Shown here: positions 8,805-16,088 of the stretch, in pieces
How positions within the stretch are numbered: the stretch's first letter is position 1
Layout of the letters: each line of letters opens with the position of its first letter
From: Russula earlei
Lineage: Eukaryota > Basidiomycota > Agaricomycetes > Russulales > Russulaceae
NCBI GenBank assembly: GCA_025769875.1
Contig: JAGFNK010001032.1
Span: 1 to 16,088, forward strand
DNA: 16,088 nucleotides
Reading direction: 5' to 3'
The notes under the pieces: model-generated
What the model was told of the DNA's origin: nothing
Seen by the model: the letters and a program-made list of their open reading frames with translations, nothing else
The model's database searches: none
Position numbers and translations under genes: made by a program

Positions 8805-9241
8805 GTGCCATTAGCGCACGATGTTGGCTGGCTCGTATCTGGTTTCTTCACCATCGTGGCCATTGTGGCCTCCTCCTGGCTCCTCAACAAGCATCTTCAG
8901 TGGCACACCAATGTACGTTCGCATCTGTGCGATCCCTCCGAACCAGAGTCTGTTCTGATCTTTGTAATCGTCATAAGAGCAGCACTGTACGTGCCGTTTG
9001 TTGTTATGGCCACACATCATGTGTCAACAGTTTGCCTGATTTTCTTCACAGATATCATCCGCCTGCTCCTCATGGTCCCTATATACGCCTCGAGTCTCGC
9101 ATTGTATCTTTTCTGGGTCCGGGTCTTTGCCTCTGCATCTAAATGCATGTAGCACGCTGACACGCCCCGTATTGAATCTCTCAGGACATCGCCACGCCCT
9201 TACTTCTCATCTGCGATGCATATGAGGCTGTCCTCACCAGC
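8805..9241 (+). pseudogene. DUF300/TMEM184-family membrane protein fragment
   Basis: The family (Pfam Solute_trans_a, organic solute transporter alpha-like) is multi-pass membrane proteins. Exon 1 (8805-8912) gives AHDVGWLVSGFFTIVAIVAS and LLNKHLQWHTN, which includes the first membrane helix. A degenerate micro-exon near 8977-8986 reads EQH plus T, matching the usual KREQRY. Exon 9052-9116 gives IIRLLLMVPIYASSLALYLFW, the next helix. Exon 9185-9241 gives ATPLLLICDAYEAVLTS. Introns are 8913-8976, 8987-9051 and 9117-9184; the last two have TTCACAG and TCTCAG acceptors. No ATG begins the frame, and homology stops after VLTS, so both ends of the gene are missing. The usual LIRD arginine reads Cys, consistent with CGC-to-TGC. 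Confidence 0.75.
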
Positions 9242-9670
9242 CACGATGCGCCGTCGTCACCTCACGCCACCAGCGCCGTTGCCCAAGAAGACCAAGGCCT
9301 CGGACCTGAGCCCAGCAATGCCGCCCCGCCAAAAGATCAGACCCCTGCCACCACGACGTCGCCACAGGAGAAGCTGCCGACACAAGCACCACGCTGCACC
9401 ACGCCACCTCTTCCATCGCATCCCCGTCCACATGTACGCCCTCGTTCACATGTGCTGATACCACACGCAGTGGCGAAGACCTCATCGCCGGGCCGGCAAG
9501 ACGACAGCACGAGCAACACACAAGTCACACCCCCATGCCCACCCATTCCACGACGCCATCGCCTACGCCCTTGCCTCTTGCCACCCCATTGCCTCGAACG
9601 ACCACGCCTCAGCCTCTGCCACGACAGCAGCAACCGCATCAATGGCAACAACAATGCGGCCAATGCTTGA
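9242..9670 (+). other. Open Pro/Thr/Ala-rich segment, origin unknown
   Basis: The frame of the last DUF300-like exon stays open for about 142 codons to a TGA at 9668, with low-complexity composition (for example KDQTPATTTSPQEKLPTQ). It does not resemble the rest of that family. The DNA is C-rich and frames on both strands are open, so this may be compositional. It could be another captured fragment. Confidence 0.35.
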
Positions 9671-9825
9671 CAACACCTCAAGATGCTGACGACTCATTCG
9701 ACACACCGCACGCTGGAGCTTCACTTCGATGGTGCGCCCGCGCAACCTTCTCACCCGGTGGCTGCCACTGATGAAGGCGAAGAGGCAGGATTTGCAGATG
9801 CTCACACTCTCCAAAAGGTCGCACT

Positions 9826-9933
9826 GTGCCCGACGTCGAGATGACCGAGGAACATGAGAGAGAAGAGGATCTGACGGAGGAAGAGATGATTATGCGGGCC
9901 ATCGTGATGAGCATGCACCCTGAGGCGGAATCG
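9826..9933 (+). pseudogene. UIM-like exon fragment
   Basis: The frame reads EEHEREEDLTEEEMIMRAIVMSM. TEEEMIMRAIVMSM fits the ubiquitin-interacting motif pattern: an acidic run, a hydrophobic residue, Ala, and Ser four residues later. The source protein is not identifiable from so short a piece. It runs in frame into DVQGMWK, a Nik1-type HAMP word, without a stop. Confidence 0.4.
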
Positions 9934-11345
9934 GACGTGCAGGGCATGTGGAAGGTCAGTCGGATGATTGTGCACCACCTCACAAGCAGTGCGCTCATCG
10001 GGCATCCAGGTTTTGATTGTCAATGTAAACTTGATGGTCATGAATTTGACAAGTGCGCGACAGCATCCAGAAGAACACCGCCACTAGGGAAGCCGCTGAA
10101 CTCGCCAACCGTAGTAAATCCGAGTTCCTGGCCAACATGTCCCACAAGATAAGGTTGGCCTGGTGGATTGGATATCTCAAAAAGTGAGTGCCACGGAACT
10201 AATTATTGAGCACAAGTTCGTTAACTAACATAACAATCAGTCGAAGCTGGTCGGATGACCATGGAGCAAGTCTCCTTCTCGCTCCGGCAGACTGTTTTAG
10301 GAATCGTCCGCGCATCACAGAACAACTTGGACCTCACTTACTAGATCCTGACATTTTAGACCAGCTCATTGGTGATTCCCTCCGCCTCCGGCAAGTTATC
10401 GCAGACCTAGTGGGCAACGCGATCAAGTTCACACCATCTAGACCTCCAAGAAGGGTCACGTCGCGCTCAGTTGCCGTCTACTCGCCCTTGACGATTCTAG
10501 TGTGTCCCTCGAGTTCTGCGTCTTGGACACCGGCATTGGTATTGCCAAGGACAAGCTGAATTTTAACTTTGACACTTTTGCACAGGCGGACGGTTCTACG
10601 ACAAGGGTGCGTGCTGTTTTACCTTTCTGCATTTTTTTCTTGACACGCCAGCTTTTCTCAGAAGGAATACGGAGGAACGGAATAGGGCTGTTGATTTTGA
10701 AACGCCTCGTTGCTCTTATGGCTGGAAGTATGCGGGTTGAAAGCGAGATTGGCAAGGGTAGTAAGTTCTTCACCATCACGTCCCAAATTGGCCAGATGTC
10801 CATGGACGCGACGCTTGCCAAGATGGTGCCATTTGGGAACTATTTCATTCGTTGATATGCTATATGACAACATTGCGGTGGTGGATTGGATACAGGAACT
10901 CGGACTCAGGCCTTATGTGATTCACGATCCACTCAAAGTCGCAGATAAGGCTACATGCCCCCCCACATTGATACTATCGTCATCGATTCGCTCAATGTGG
11001 TAAGTTTCAATATCGTGTTTTACGGACAATGTACGGCAGACCAAGACGATCCATGAGTATGAGCATTTGCGGTACATACCCATCGTCTTATTAGCACTGG
11101 TGCGCCCCACAATCTGTGATATCTGTCTACCCTGTGCTGATCTGACGAGTTTCATCAAAACCTTCCTTGTTTGAACTGTACGTAACATTGCCTATCATAT
11201 GACACTAGCTGCTGACCCATTGTTCCATGTAGTGAAATGGTGTCTGGATAACAGCATAAGCTCCAAGGTCACGACACCCATGAGCACACAGGACCTGGCG
11301 TCGGTGCTCATCTCCGCCCCTCGGAAGAAAAGAAGTAAAAACTAG
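9934..11345 (+). pseudogene. Nik1-like group III hybrid histidine kinase fragment
   Basis: The parent is the HAMP-repeat osmosensing kinase of fungi. In order: DVQGMWK (9934-9954), matching a HAMP repeat; [19 protein letters not shown] leading to the H-box MSHKIR (phospho-His at 10143, normally MSHEIR); IEAGRMTMEQVSFSLRQ (from 10241); the N-box region DSLRLRQVIADLVGNAIKF (about 10374-10433); DTGIGIAKDKL (about 10526-10558); DTFAQADGSTTR; EYGGT; KRLVALMAGSM; then a pseudo-receiver, YDNIAVVDWIQELGLRPYVI, YEHLRYIPIVLLA, KWCLDNSISSKVTTP and STQDLASVLISA, to TAG 11343. Lesions: most HAMP repeats absent; about 45 codons lost after 10154; frame changes near 10049, 10342, 10445, 10679, 10838 and in the C7 run 10958-10964. 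The true receiver (phospho-Asp) domain is absent. Introns: 10184-10240, 10607-10661, 11000-11039, 11100-11149, 11178-11232. The family call is strong. Confidence 0.85.
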
Positions 11346-11989
11346 CAATGTTTTCCATGTCCACTGTAAGGTATCTGGCCGGGAAACTCACATGACCTGT
11401 ACCAGGCCCCTTGCGTGCCGCGCGTCTCCTTCATTCGTCCCTCGCTCACGCGTCCTCCTTCCTATCCTCCTTCCTTTCCTTCTCTCTCGCGCACTCGCCT
11501 TTCGACGTCATCTCCAACTCTGCGCCCAGGAACTGCGACAACACCCCAGTCCGATCACCTTCGACGTCACACGCCTCGCCTTCAACACCTCGCCCTCAAT
11601 GCCTCGCTGCCAACGCCTCGCTCGCCCGCCACACGTCTACGCGCAGACACCATGACGCACGCACGACATCATCACCGCCCTACGCAAGGGCTCGCTGCCC
11701 ATAGCGTCTCGCCCCCGATGTCATCACCTTGCTGCCTCACACTCTGGGACTTGGAGTAGCACTAGAGTAGCACTTTTGTATTTAAGATCAGTAGCCACCA
11801 TTTTGTACAGTAGCTAATGGATCAAATGAACAGCTTTCTAGTATTCGCGTTGGCCCTCTCGTCTGCCTGAAGAACACTTTGACTCCCTCAAGATCTTCCT
11901 CTTTTCCTTCAAGAACACAGGCCCGGGCAGGCTTACAGGTGTGCAGACGGCAAGTGGACGTGTGCTTGCATTGATGCCTCAGTTGTCAC
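11346..11989. other. C-rich and mixed non-coding DNA inside the element
   Basis: 11390-11710 is C-rich with repeated CGCCTCGC-type words (for example CCTCGCTGCCAACGCCTCGC), which opens several overlapping frames at once. No motif is recognisable. From 11760 the composition becomes AT-richer, with GTAGCACT twice near 11756-11775. No gene is supported. Confidence 0.5.
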
Positions 11990-12170
11990 GAGAGCGTTCT
12001 CAAAATGGAAAGTCGATAACTGTAGTCTGTAGATCCAAAAGTAGAAATGGCCCAAATGGGATGGCTTGAATCAGCTCAGCCAATGAGAGGCGTCGAGAGC
12101 ATTCTCAAAATGGAAAGTAGATCCAAAAGTAGAAATGGCTTAAATGGGACGGCTCGAATTGGCTCAAGCC
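11990..12170. repeat. Tandem duplication, about 105-bp period, right subterminal
   Basis: GAGAGC(G/A)TTCTCAAAATGG starts at 11990 and 12095. Both copies continue through GATCCAAAAGTAGAAATGG and AAATGGGA(T/C)GGCT to a GCTCA(G/A)GCC word. Copy 1 has about 17 extra bases. Confidence 0.85.
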
Positions 12171-12242
12171 GCAAGCCGTGGCTTGGCTCGGTCCGGCTCA
12201 CCCAATCTGGCCAAGCCGTTGCTGAGCTGAACCGAGCCAAGC
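12150..12242. repeat. Right subterminal GGCTCG/CGAGCC array
   Basis: GGCTCG, GGCTCA, CGAGCC and CAAGCC words are dense up to the right terminus, mirroring 5738-5850. Several CA or TG variants of the CG steps suggest CpG decay. Confidence 0.75.
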
Positions 12243-12265
12243 CGAGCCGAGCCGTGACAGCACTA
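12243..12265 (-). repeat. Right terminal inverted repeat
   Basis: Read on the minus strand it begins TAGTGCTGTCACGGCTCGGC and continues TCG, matching the left terminus with one substitution and a one-base gap. Confidence 0.88.
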
Positions 12266-12273
12266 AAATGGAT
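12266..12273. repeat. 8-bp target-site duplication, right
   Basis: AAATGGAT is identical to 5706-5713. Sequence beyond it (CTTTAAATTTACTAAGC) resumes repeat copy 2. Confidence 0.9.
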
Positions 12274-14240
12274 CTTTAAATTTACTAAGCAATGAAAAAA
12301 TTCTTTCAGCTGTGGCATTTTTGTTTTATGAACGCACGTTCGTTTTTTTGTTCTGCCATCCTTCCTCTCTCCTCTGCCTTCCTTCTTCCTCTCTTTCCCC
12401 TTTCTTTCCCACTCTTCCTTCCCCAAGGTCCCAGTTCAAGACTCTCAAAACCCTGGTTTCCTCAAAATTTCACCAGCCTCATTGGAGTTTTCCTGTGAAC
12501 TGTCGTTTCTGCAGGTGCATTTTTTGGTTCATTTTCACACGCTCTCTCTCATCCTCTCCCTCTCCTTACTACCACTCAAGCTGCTTCCCCACTCCCATAT
12601 CCTGTGTCACTGCATTGGTGACAATGACAATGACTCAGGCATGGCCATGGCGACCTCACGACGGCCACGAATTGTGAGCATGGCCCATGGCCACTGTGAC
12701 AATCTGGCAGCCATGACGGCAACATGCCCATGGCCATGATGACAGCAGGGGAAGCTTTCTCTTGCTTGCTCTCCCATCCTCTTGCATTTCTTTGCACTTC
12801 AATGCCCTTTTCTTTGCCACCTCCTCCAGCACATGTGATGACTCAGGCCAAGACCACAAGAACACTCAATGACCATGAAAACAATACTGTGCAACCATGA
12901 ACCCAGTGCACTTTATCCTTTTCTTTTTTTTCTTTCTTTCTTTTTTACTTACACATTAAGCTCTGTCCGTGCATTTTTCTTTTTTTGTTTCTTTCAGGTG
13001 TGTTTTTTCTTTTTTTCTCGCTCTTTTTAACCTCTTCTCACAGCATGCCTGTTTTGCTTGGGCCTCGATACCGCCACAGATGGCCAAAATTCGATCACGT
13101 ATGCACCCTCAATGGCCAACTCAACAACCGCGCTCCAGGGCGAACCTGTACGTGGATCTCTACGCCATTCAGCGCTGTCACAGCAGCACTCTCCCACCCA
13201 CTGGCACCCATTCCCCTGCAGTGGCAACCATGACAACTTGGCCATGGATATGATGACCTCATGATGGCCACGACCATGTGTGTTTTTTTGTTTTCATTTC
13301 TATACAGTTTTTGATTTTTTCTTTTCCTCTCCACCTCCTATACATGCCAATTCCCAAGCACACGGCATTCCTCTCCCCTCCCCTCTGCTCTAGTTCACCC
13401 ACACTGCCAAAAGGGGCCTCCTGTGAGCAACAGGTCAATGCAGCGCATGGATGTGGCCATTCACACACCAAAAACAGCTGTTCTCGCTGCTTTCAAATCC
13501 TTGTGCAGCCCTGGCCAACAATGGTGGGGTGTGCATGAACCCCAAATGGCACACAACTGTGCTTCCTGCATGTGTGACATTCTCGCATTCTCTCTCAACC
13601 TCTCTCACCTCTCCTTTCCATTATCCTGTGCATTTTCTCCTCTCCTTCCATTTGGATTGCTCTTTCTGACCAGTTCCAGTGACATGGCATGGTGAGCACT
13701 GGGTGGCATCCCAGCCACAAAATCTTTTCCCTTCCCCTATCTCCCCTCTCCACAGTCTCCAACCACAACCTCCCCTCTGGACACGGCCATGCGCGACGCC
13801 TAACCCTCCCTCTTCCCATCTGCCCCATCCATCTGACCCAGCCCCTTCGCTCCAGGTTTACCTCACATGGCACGCATGTACGTGGTTGTTTGCAGGCCCA
13901 CAGGCAGCCATTCTCCCGGCTTCCAAATCCTCCAAATATTACTGGCTTTTATTTTGCCACGCACATGTCTGTTTTTCCTTTCATTTTCGTGTGTTTTCTT
14001 GCTTTTCAGTTTCACTCTAATCCACTCCACATTCGAATATCTCACCACATGCAGCACGCTTTCTCCCACATGTGCACTTTTCATGTGTGGAGCTCTGCTT
14101 AGTTTTATCATATTCCTTGCTTTCCTCTGTTGCATGCATGATTTTCACACATCACAGTGGTGGGGTGTCTTACCAGTGCATGCATGTGTGCCTTCTTCCT
14201 TTTCTTTCCTCTTGAGTTACCCATTTCTGACCAAAGGACA
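12274..14240. repeat. Long diverged repeat, copy 2 (right part)
   Basis: It aligns in the same orientation with 2318-4640. Its left start lies at about 5625-5705, on the other side of the hAT-like insertion, where ATTAAAA..GGAGAGTCAGGG resembles 2232-2265. Like copy 1 it is pyrimidine-rich with GTGCATTTTT at about 12516 and 12969 and a CTCTTTTTAACC..TCTCACAGC block near 13020-13045. It ends near 14240, after the shared TTTCCTCTTGAGTT and CCCATTTCTGACCA words. No gene is supported. Confidence 0.75.
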
Positions 14241-14369
14241 TGTTCACAACACATACAAAAACCATTTTCCTTTTACGTTTACTTCTTACCTTTTGCTATG
14301 GACTGCTTGCTTTTGTACGTCCCTTTACTTACTGGTCTTGTGATCTCTTACGTCTTGTGATCCCTTCTG

Positions 14370-15104
14370 TGTTATCATGTGATCCATACACGTCCAGGTA
14401 ACACTGGATTGCTGTTACTTTCTCTTTGTTTGGTTCTCTTTCCATTTATATTCACTTATTAGTTTCGACTGTGCAATGCTGTGCACCTACTGTGCAGCAC
14501 AGTTACTTGGTTCTGACTCATTCGTGGCCTCATTCCTATGACTCCTACTATACTAGTAGCACAATCAAAGCGCAGCTATTGCTGCGCTTCTCCTGTATAT
14601 ATAAGCTCAGTACTTTGTGACCAAAGCCCTAAGCTTGGTCTCTTGTAGAATCCAACCTACTCTTGTCCAACATATTTGCCTGCAACCCACTTCGCTCCTA
14701 ATCCTCAAACCACATCCACCTCTCCATTTCATCAACTCTTCACACACCATCCACCATCTACTCTTCGCCTTTCCCTTCCTTCCCTAAGAGTCTCTCTTCA
14801 CTCCCCTGAGAAGAGCTCTCCTCCTTTAAGACCTACCTTCCTCTACTCTCTCTGCATTGTTCAAGGTCCCCAACGGACTTGAACACATATAGCTAGTGGA
14901 ACCAGCCCTAGTCTATCCCATTACAAACTCACCCTAGCTTCTCAATGGACTAAGTCGTACTAGGAAGGGTCTATTGGCCATAACCTGTTTAGCATTAAAC
15001 ACTTCAACTGCTGCAGGGATCCTTACTCATTATACACGGGAACCAGCCCGTTTCTTGAACACCTCTCTATCATCGACTTGTTTTTACACTTGTGAACTGA
15101 CACA
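14370..15104 (+). repeat. Candidate 5' LTR
   Basis: It starts TGTTATCATG, contains TATATATA at 14595-14602, and could end at GTGAACTGACA (15094-15104), giving TGT...ACA ends. An earlier end near 14885 (CTTGAACACA, with TGGAACC as a primer site at 14896) is also possible. Without the 3' LTR neither end can be fixed. Confidence 0.35.
14595..14602 (+). promoter_or_regulatory. TATA box in the LTR-like region
   Basis: CCTGTATATATAAGCTCAG is a strong TATA context. It follows an inverted pair AAAGCGCAGC/GCTGCGCTT (14567-14589), as expected upstream of an LTR transcription start. Confidence 0.55.
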
Positions 15105-15243
15105 GCTAGTTACCGTGACATCAGACCAAGCTTAACGTTTGACCACGGCTTCTACCTCAAATACTCTTGTCATCCCTGAATGCTCTATCGAACCAGCTTC
15201 CTCATCTAACCCTCTTCAACACCGAACCGTCACTTGACATAAC

Positions 15244-15692
15244 CAAGACAATCTACCTGAACGTATCACTGGTAAAGCCTTTTGGCACCCCAATGAACCT
15301 GAAGTAGGATACTACTTCCACATCAAAAACCTTTATCAACCTATCAAATTTATCAACGGATGTTGGTATAAACTTGATAGACAAGAGTCAGACTTAACCT
15401 TGAATACGCCACTCACGAAGGCATTGTTCTCAATAACAAAGAACACGGTTTAGGAACTTGGGATCAATCAGACCCCCAGTACCAACTCTTTCAATACCTA
15501 CCTTCACCCTCTCTCGGAAGACATCATTTATCTTCAGCAGAAGAATCCGAATGACCTTCCTCTCAACCTCGAACCAGACAACCTTCACCAAGGTTATCTC
15601 CTATACATCTAGCTGTAGAAGCTGCGCCAGCACCTGAACCACTTCCTGTACCAAAAAGGATCTTTGGTATTGGCTCACGTACCCACTCCTAG
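15244..15692 (+). pseudogene. Decayed gag leader region of the gypsy element
   Basis: One frame gives KAFWHPNEPEVGYYFHIKN and FINGCWYKLDRQES (15244-15393). A second then gives LEYATHEGIVLNNKEHGLG and TWDQSDPQYQLFQYLP, hits TGA at 15552 and continues to a TAG at 15690. Proline-rich codons leading to the gag ATG are in a third frame. It therefore reads as one broken upstream gag segment with two frame changes and a stop. Its function is not known to me. Confidence 0.5.
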
Positions 15693-15745
15693 ACCTCTTA
15701 CCCCTCCTACTTCCACCTTCACCTCCTACTCCACCTCCTCCAACT

Positions 15746-16088
15746 ATGGCTGCCATAGTCCCAATCCCTTCTAACGGAGCGGTCAGGGGAAACCCACCAT
15801 CTATCTTTGATGGAGACCGCTCCCAATCCTCCAAATTCATGAGAGAGTTTGCCATCTTTTGCAATATGAATGATGAAAACTCCCTCTTCAACAATCCCTA
15901 TAGACGAGTTAACGCTTGTCTATCCTTTATAAGGGGCCCTAATGTGGACCATTGGGTTGACACTCAACTGGAAACAAGTCAATAATAGCATCAACACTCT
16001 TGGAATACTCAGGACTGACGAAGTTCTATGGGACAACTTTAGAACTGCGTTTAACAATGCCTTCACTGACACTGATAAAAGGCAAACA
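15746..16088 (+). pseudogene. Ty3/gypsy gag (capsid) domain, frameshifted, 3' off window
   Basis: Gag forms the retrotransposon particle. The ATG follows a run of proline codons, and the frame reads GNPPSIFDGDRSQSSKFMRE, then NPYRRVNACLSFIRGPNVDH, the typical FDGD..F..E.......NP..R....L.FI.GP..D.W pattern of agaricomycete gypsy gag. One extra A at 15974 shifts the frame to a TAA at 15983. The next frame continues the family pattern, TDEVLWDNFRTAFNNAFTDT, open to the window edge. The element is therefore at least partly inactive. Transcription would start from the TATA region 1.1 kb upstream. Confidence 0.8.

Larger units (their letters stand above)
5714..12265. mobile_element. Non-autonomous hAT-like transposon carrying host gene fragments
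   Basis: The element is 6552 bp, bounded by inverted termini of about 24 bp and a perfect 8-bp duplication (AAATGGAT). The termini begin TAGTG, fitting the YARNG start typical of hAT ends. Both ends are rich in GGCTCG/CGAGCC words, as expected for hAT subterminal transposase-binding repeats. No transposase motif is visible, so mobility would have needed an enzyme supplied elsewhere. The interior holds fragments of at least four host genes, all on the plus strand, with introns still present, so capture was at DNA level and not through mRNA. All fragments are damaged. It interrupts copy 2 of the long repeat: joining 5705 to 12266 (keeping one duplication) gives sequence aligning with copy 1 near 2300-2345. 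A chance match of termini, duplication and flanks is very unlikely. The superfamily assignment is an inference from the termini. Confidence 0.87.
14370..16088 (+). mobile_element. Ty3/gypsy LTR retrotransposon, 5' part, degenerate
   Basis: The segment holds a promoter-like region with a TATA box, an untranslated leader, a decayed gag leader and a gag domain running off the window. Protease, reverse transcriptase, integrase and the 3' LTR would lie beyond the window. The left limit is set tentatively at TGTTATCATG (14370), because LTRs begin TG and the upstream repeat copy ends just before. Gag similarity is the main evidence. Confidence 0.75.

Noticed and set aside
9234..9681. Minus-strand open frames of 95 and 114 codons opposite the Pro/Thr-rich segment
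   Set aside because: They are GC-composition shadows rich in Arg, Gly and Trp with no motif.
11392..11759. Three overlapping open frames near 11400-11750
   Set aside because: All three arise from C-rich, low-complexity CGCCTCGC-type sequence, and none shows a family motif or splice support.
2225..14240. The two long repeat copies as LTRs of one large retrotransposon
   Set aside because: The sequence between them (4641-5625) lacks gag-pol similarity, primer site or polypurine tract, and the copies are too diverged and indel-rich to judge TG/CA ends.
14896..15200. GAACCAGC occurring three times at about 145-nt spacing as primer-binding or regulatory repeats
   Set aside because: The flanks of the three words do not align, and the 8-mer is too short to treat as a repeat family.

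Overview
The window looks like a repeat-rich accessory region of a basidiomycete genome, probably Agaricomycetes. The evidence is spliced fungal gene fragments with introns mostly of 40-80 nt ending in CAG/TAG, protein fragments that read like basidiomycete orthologues (Slt2-type MAP kinase, group III histidine kinase), and a Ty3/gypsy gag of the kind common in mushrooms. No tRNA, rRNA or CRISPR array was seen. All identifications come from reading the translated sequence; no database search was possible.

Layout. 1-2225 holds an (ACT)15 microsatellite, one plausible intact gene on the minus strand (a small secreted protein, 777-1229, with a candidate in-frame 54-nt intron), a short direct repeat and two hairpins. 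2225-4640 is copy 1 of a diverged, pyrimidine-rich, internally periodic repeat. 4640-5625 is AT-rich with no gene. Copy 2 of the same repeat starts near 5625, is interrupted at 5706 and resumes at 12274, running to about 14240. From about 14370 to the window edge lies the 5' part of a degenerate Ty3/gypsy retrotransposon (promoter/LTR-like region, gag leader, gag).

The central result is the interruption. 5714-12265 is bounded by inverted termini starting TAGTGCTGTC and by a perfect 8-bp target duplication AAATGGAT (5706-5713 and 12266-12273). The ends carry arrays of GGCTCG/CGAGCC motifs. These are hallmarks of a hAT-superfamily DNA transposon, but no transposase is visible. The 6.55-kb interior is packed with same-strand fragments of at least four unrelated host genes, with introns retained: an RMD1/DUF155-family gene (about 5990-6580), the 3' two thirds of a cell-integrity MAP kinase gene (6926-8381), a DUF300/TMEM184-family membrane protein (8805-9241), and the catalytic and pseudo-receiver part of a Nik1-like group III hybrid histidine kinase (about 9934-11345). 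Each fragment carries frameshifts, stops or lost splice donors. The simplest reading is a non-autonomous, Pack-type hAT element that captured genomic DNA and later decayed, nested inside an older repeat.

Nothing here forms a working pathway as it stands. The only gene that looks intact is the small secreted protein. Transcription of the captured fragments could still matter, for example by making RNA homologous to the parental kinase genes, but that is speculation.
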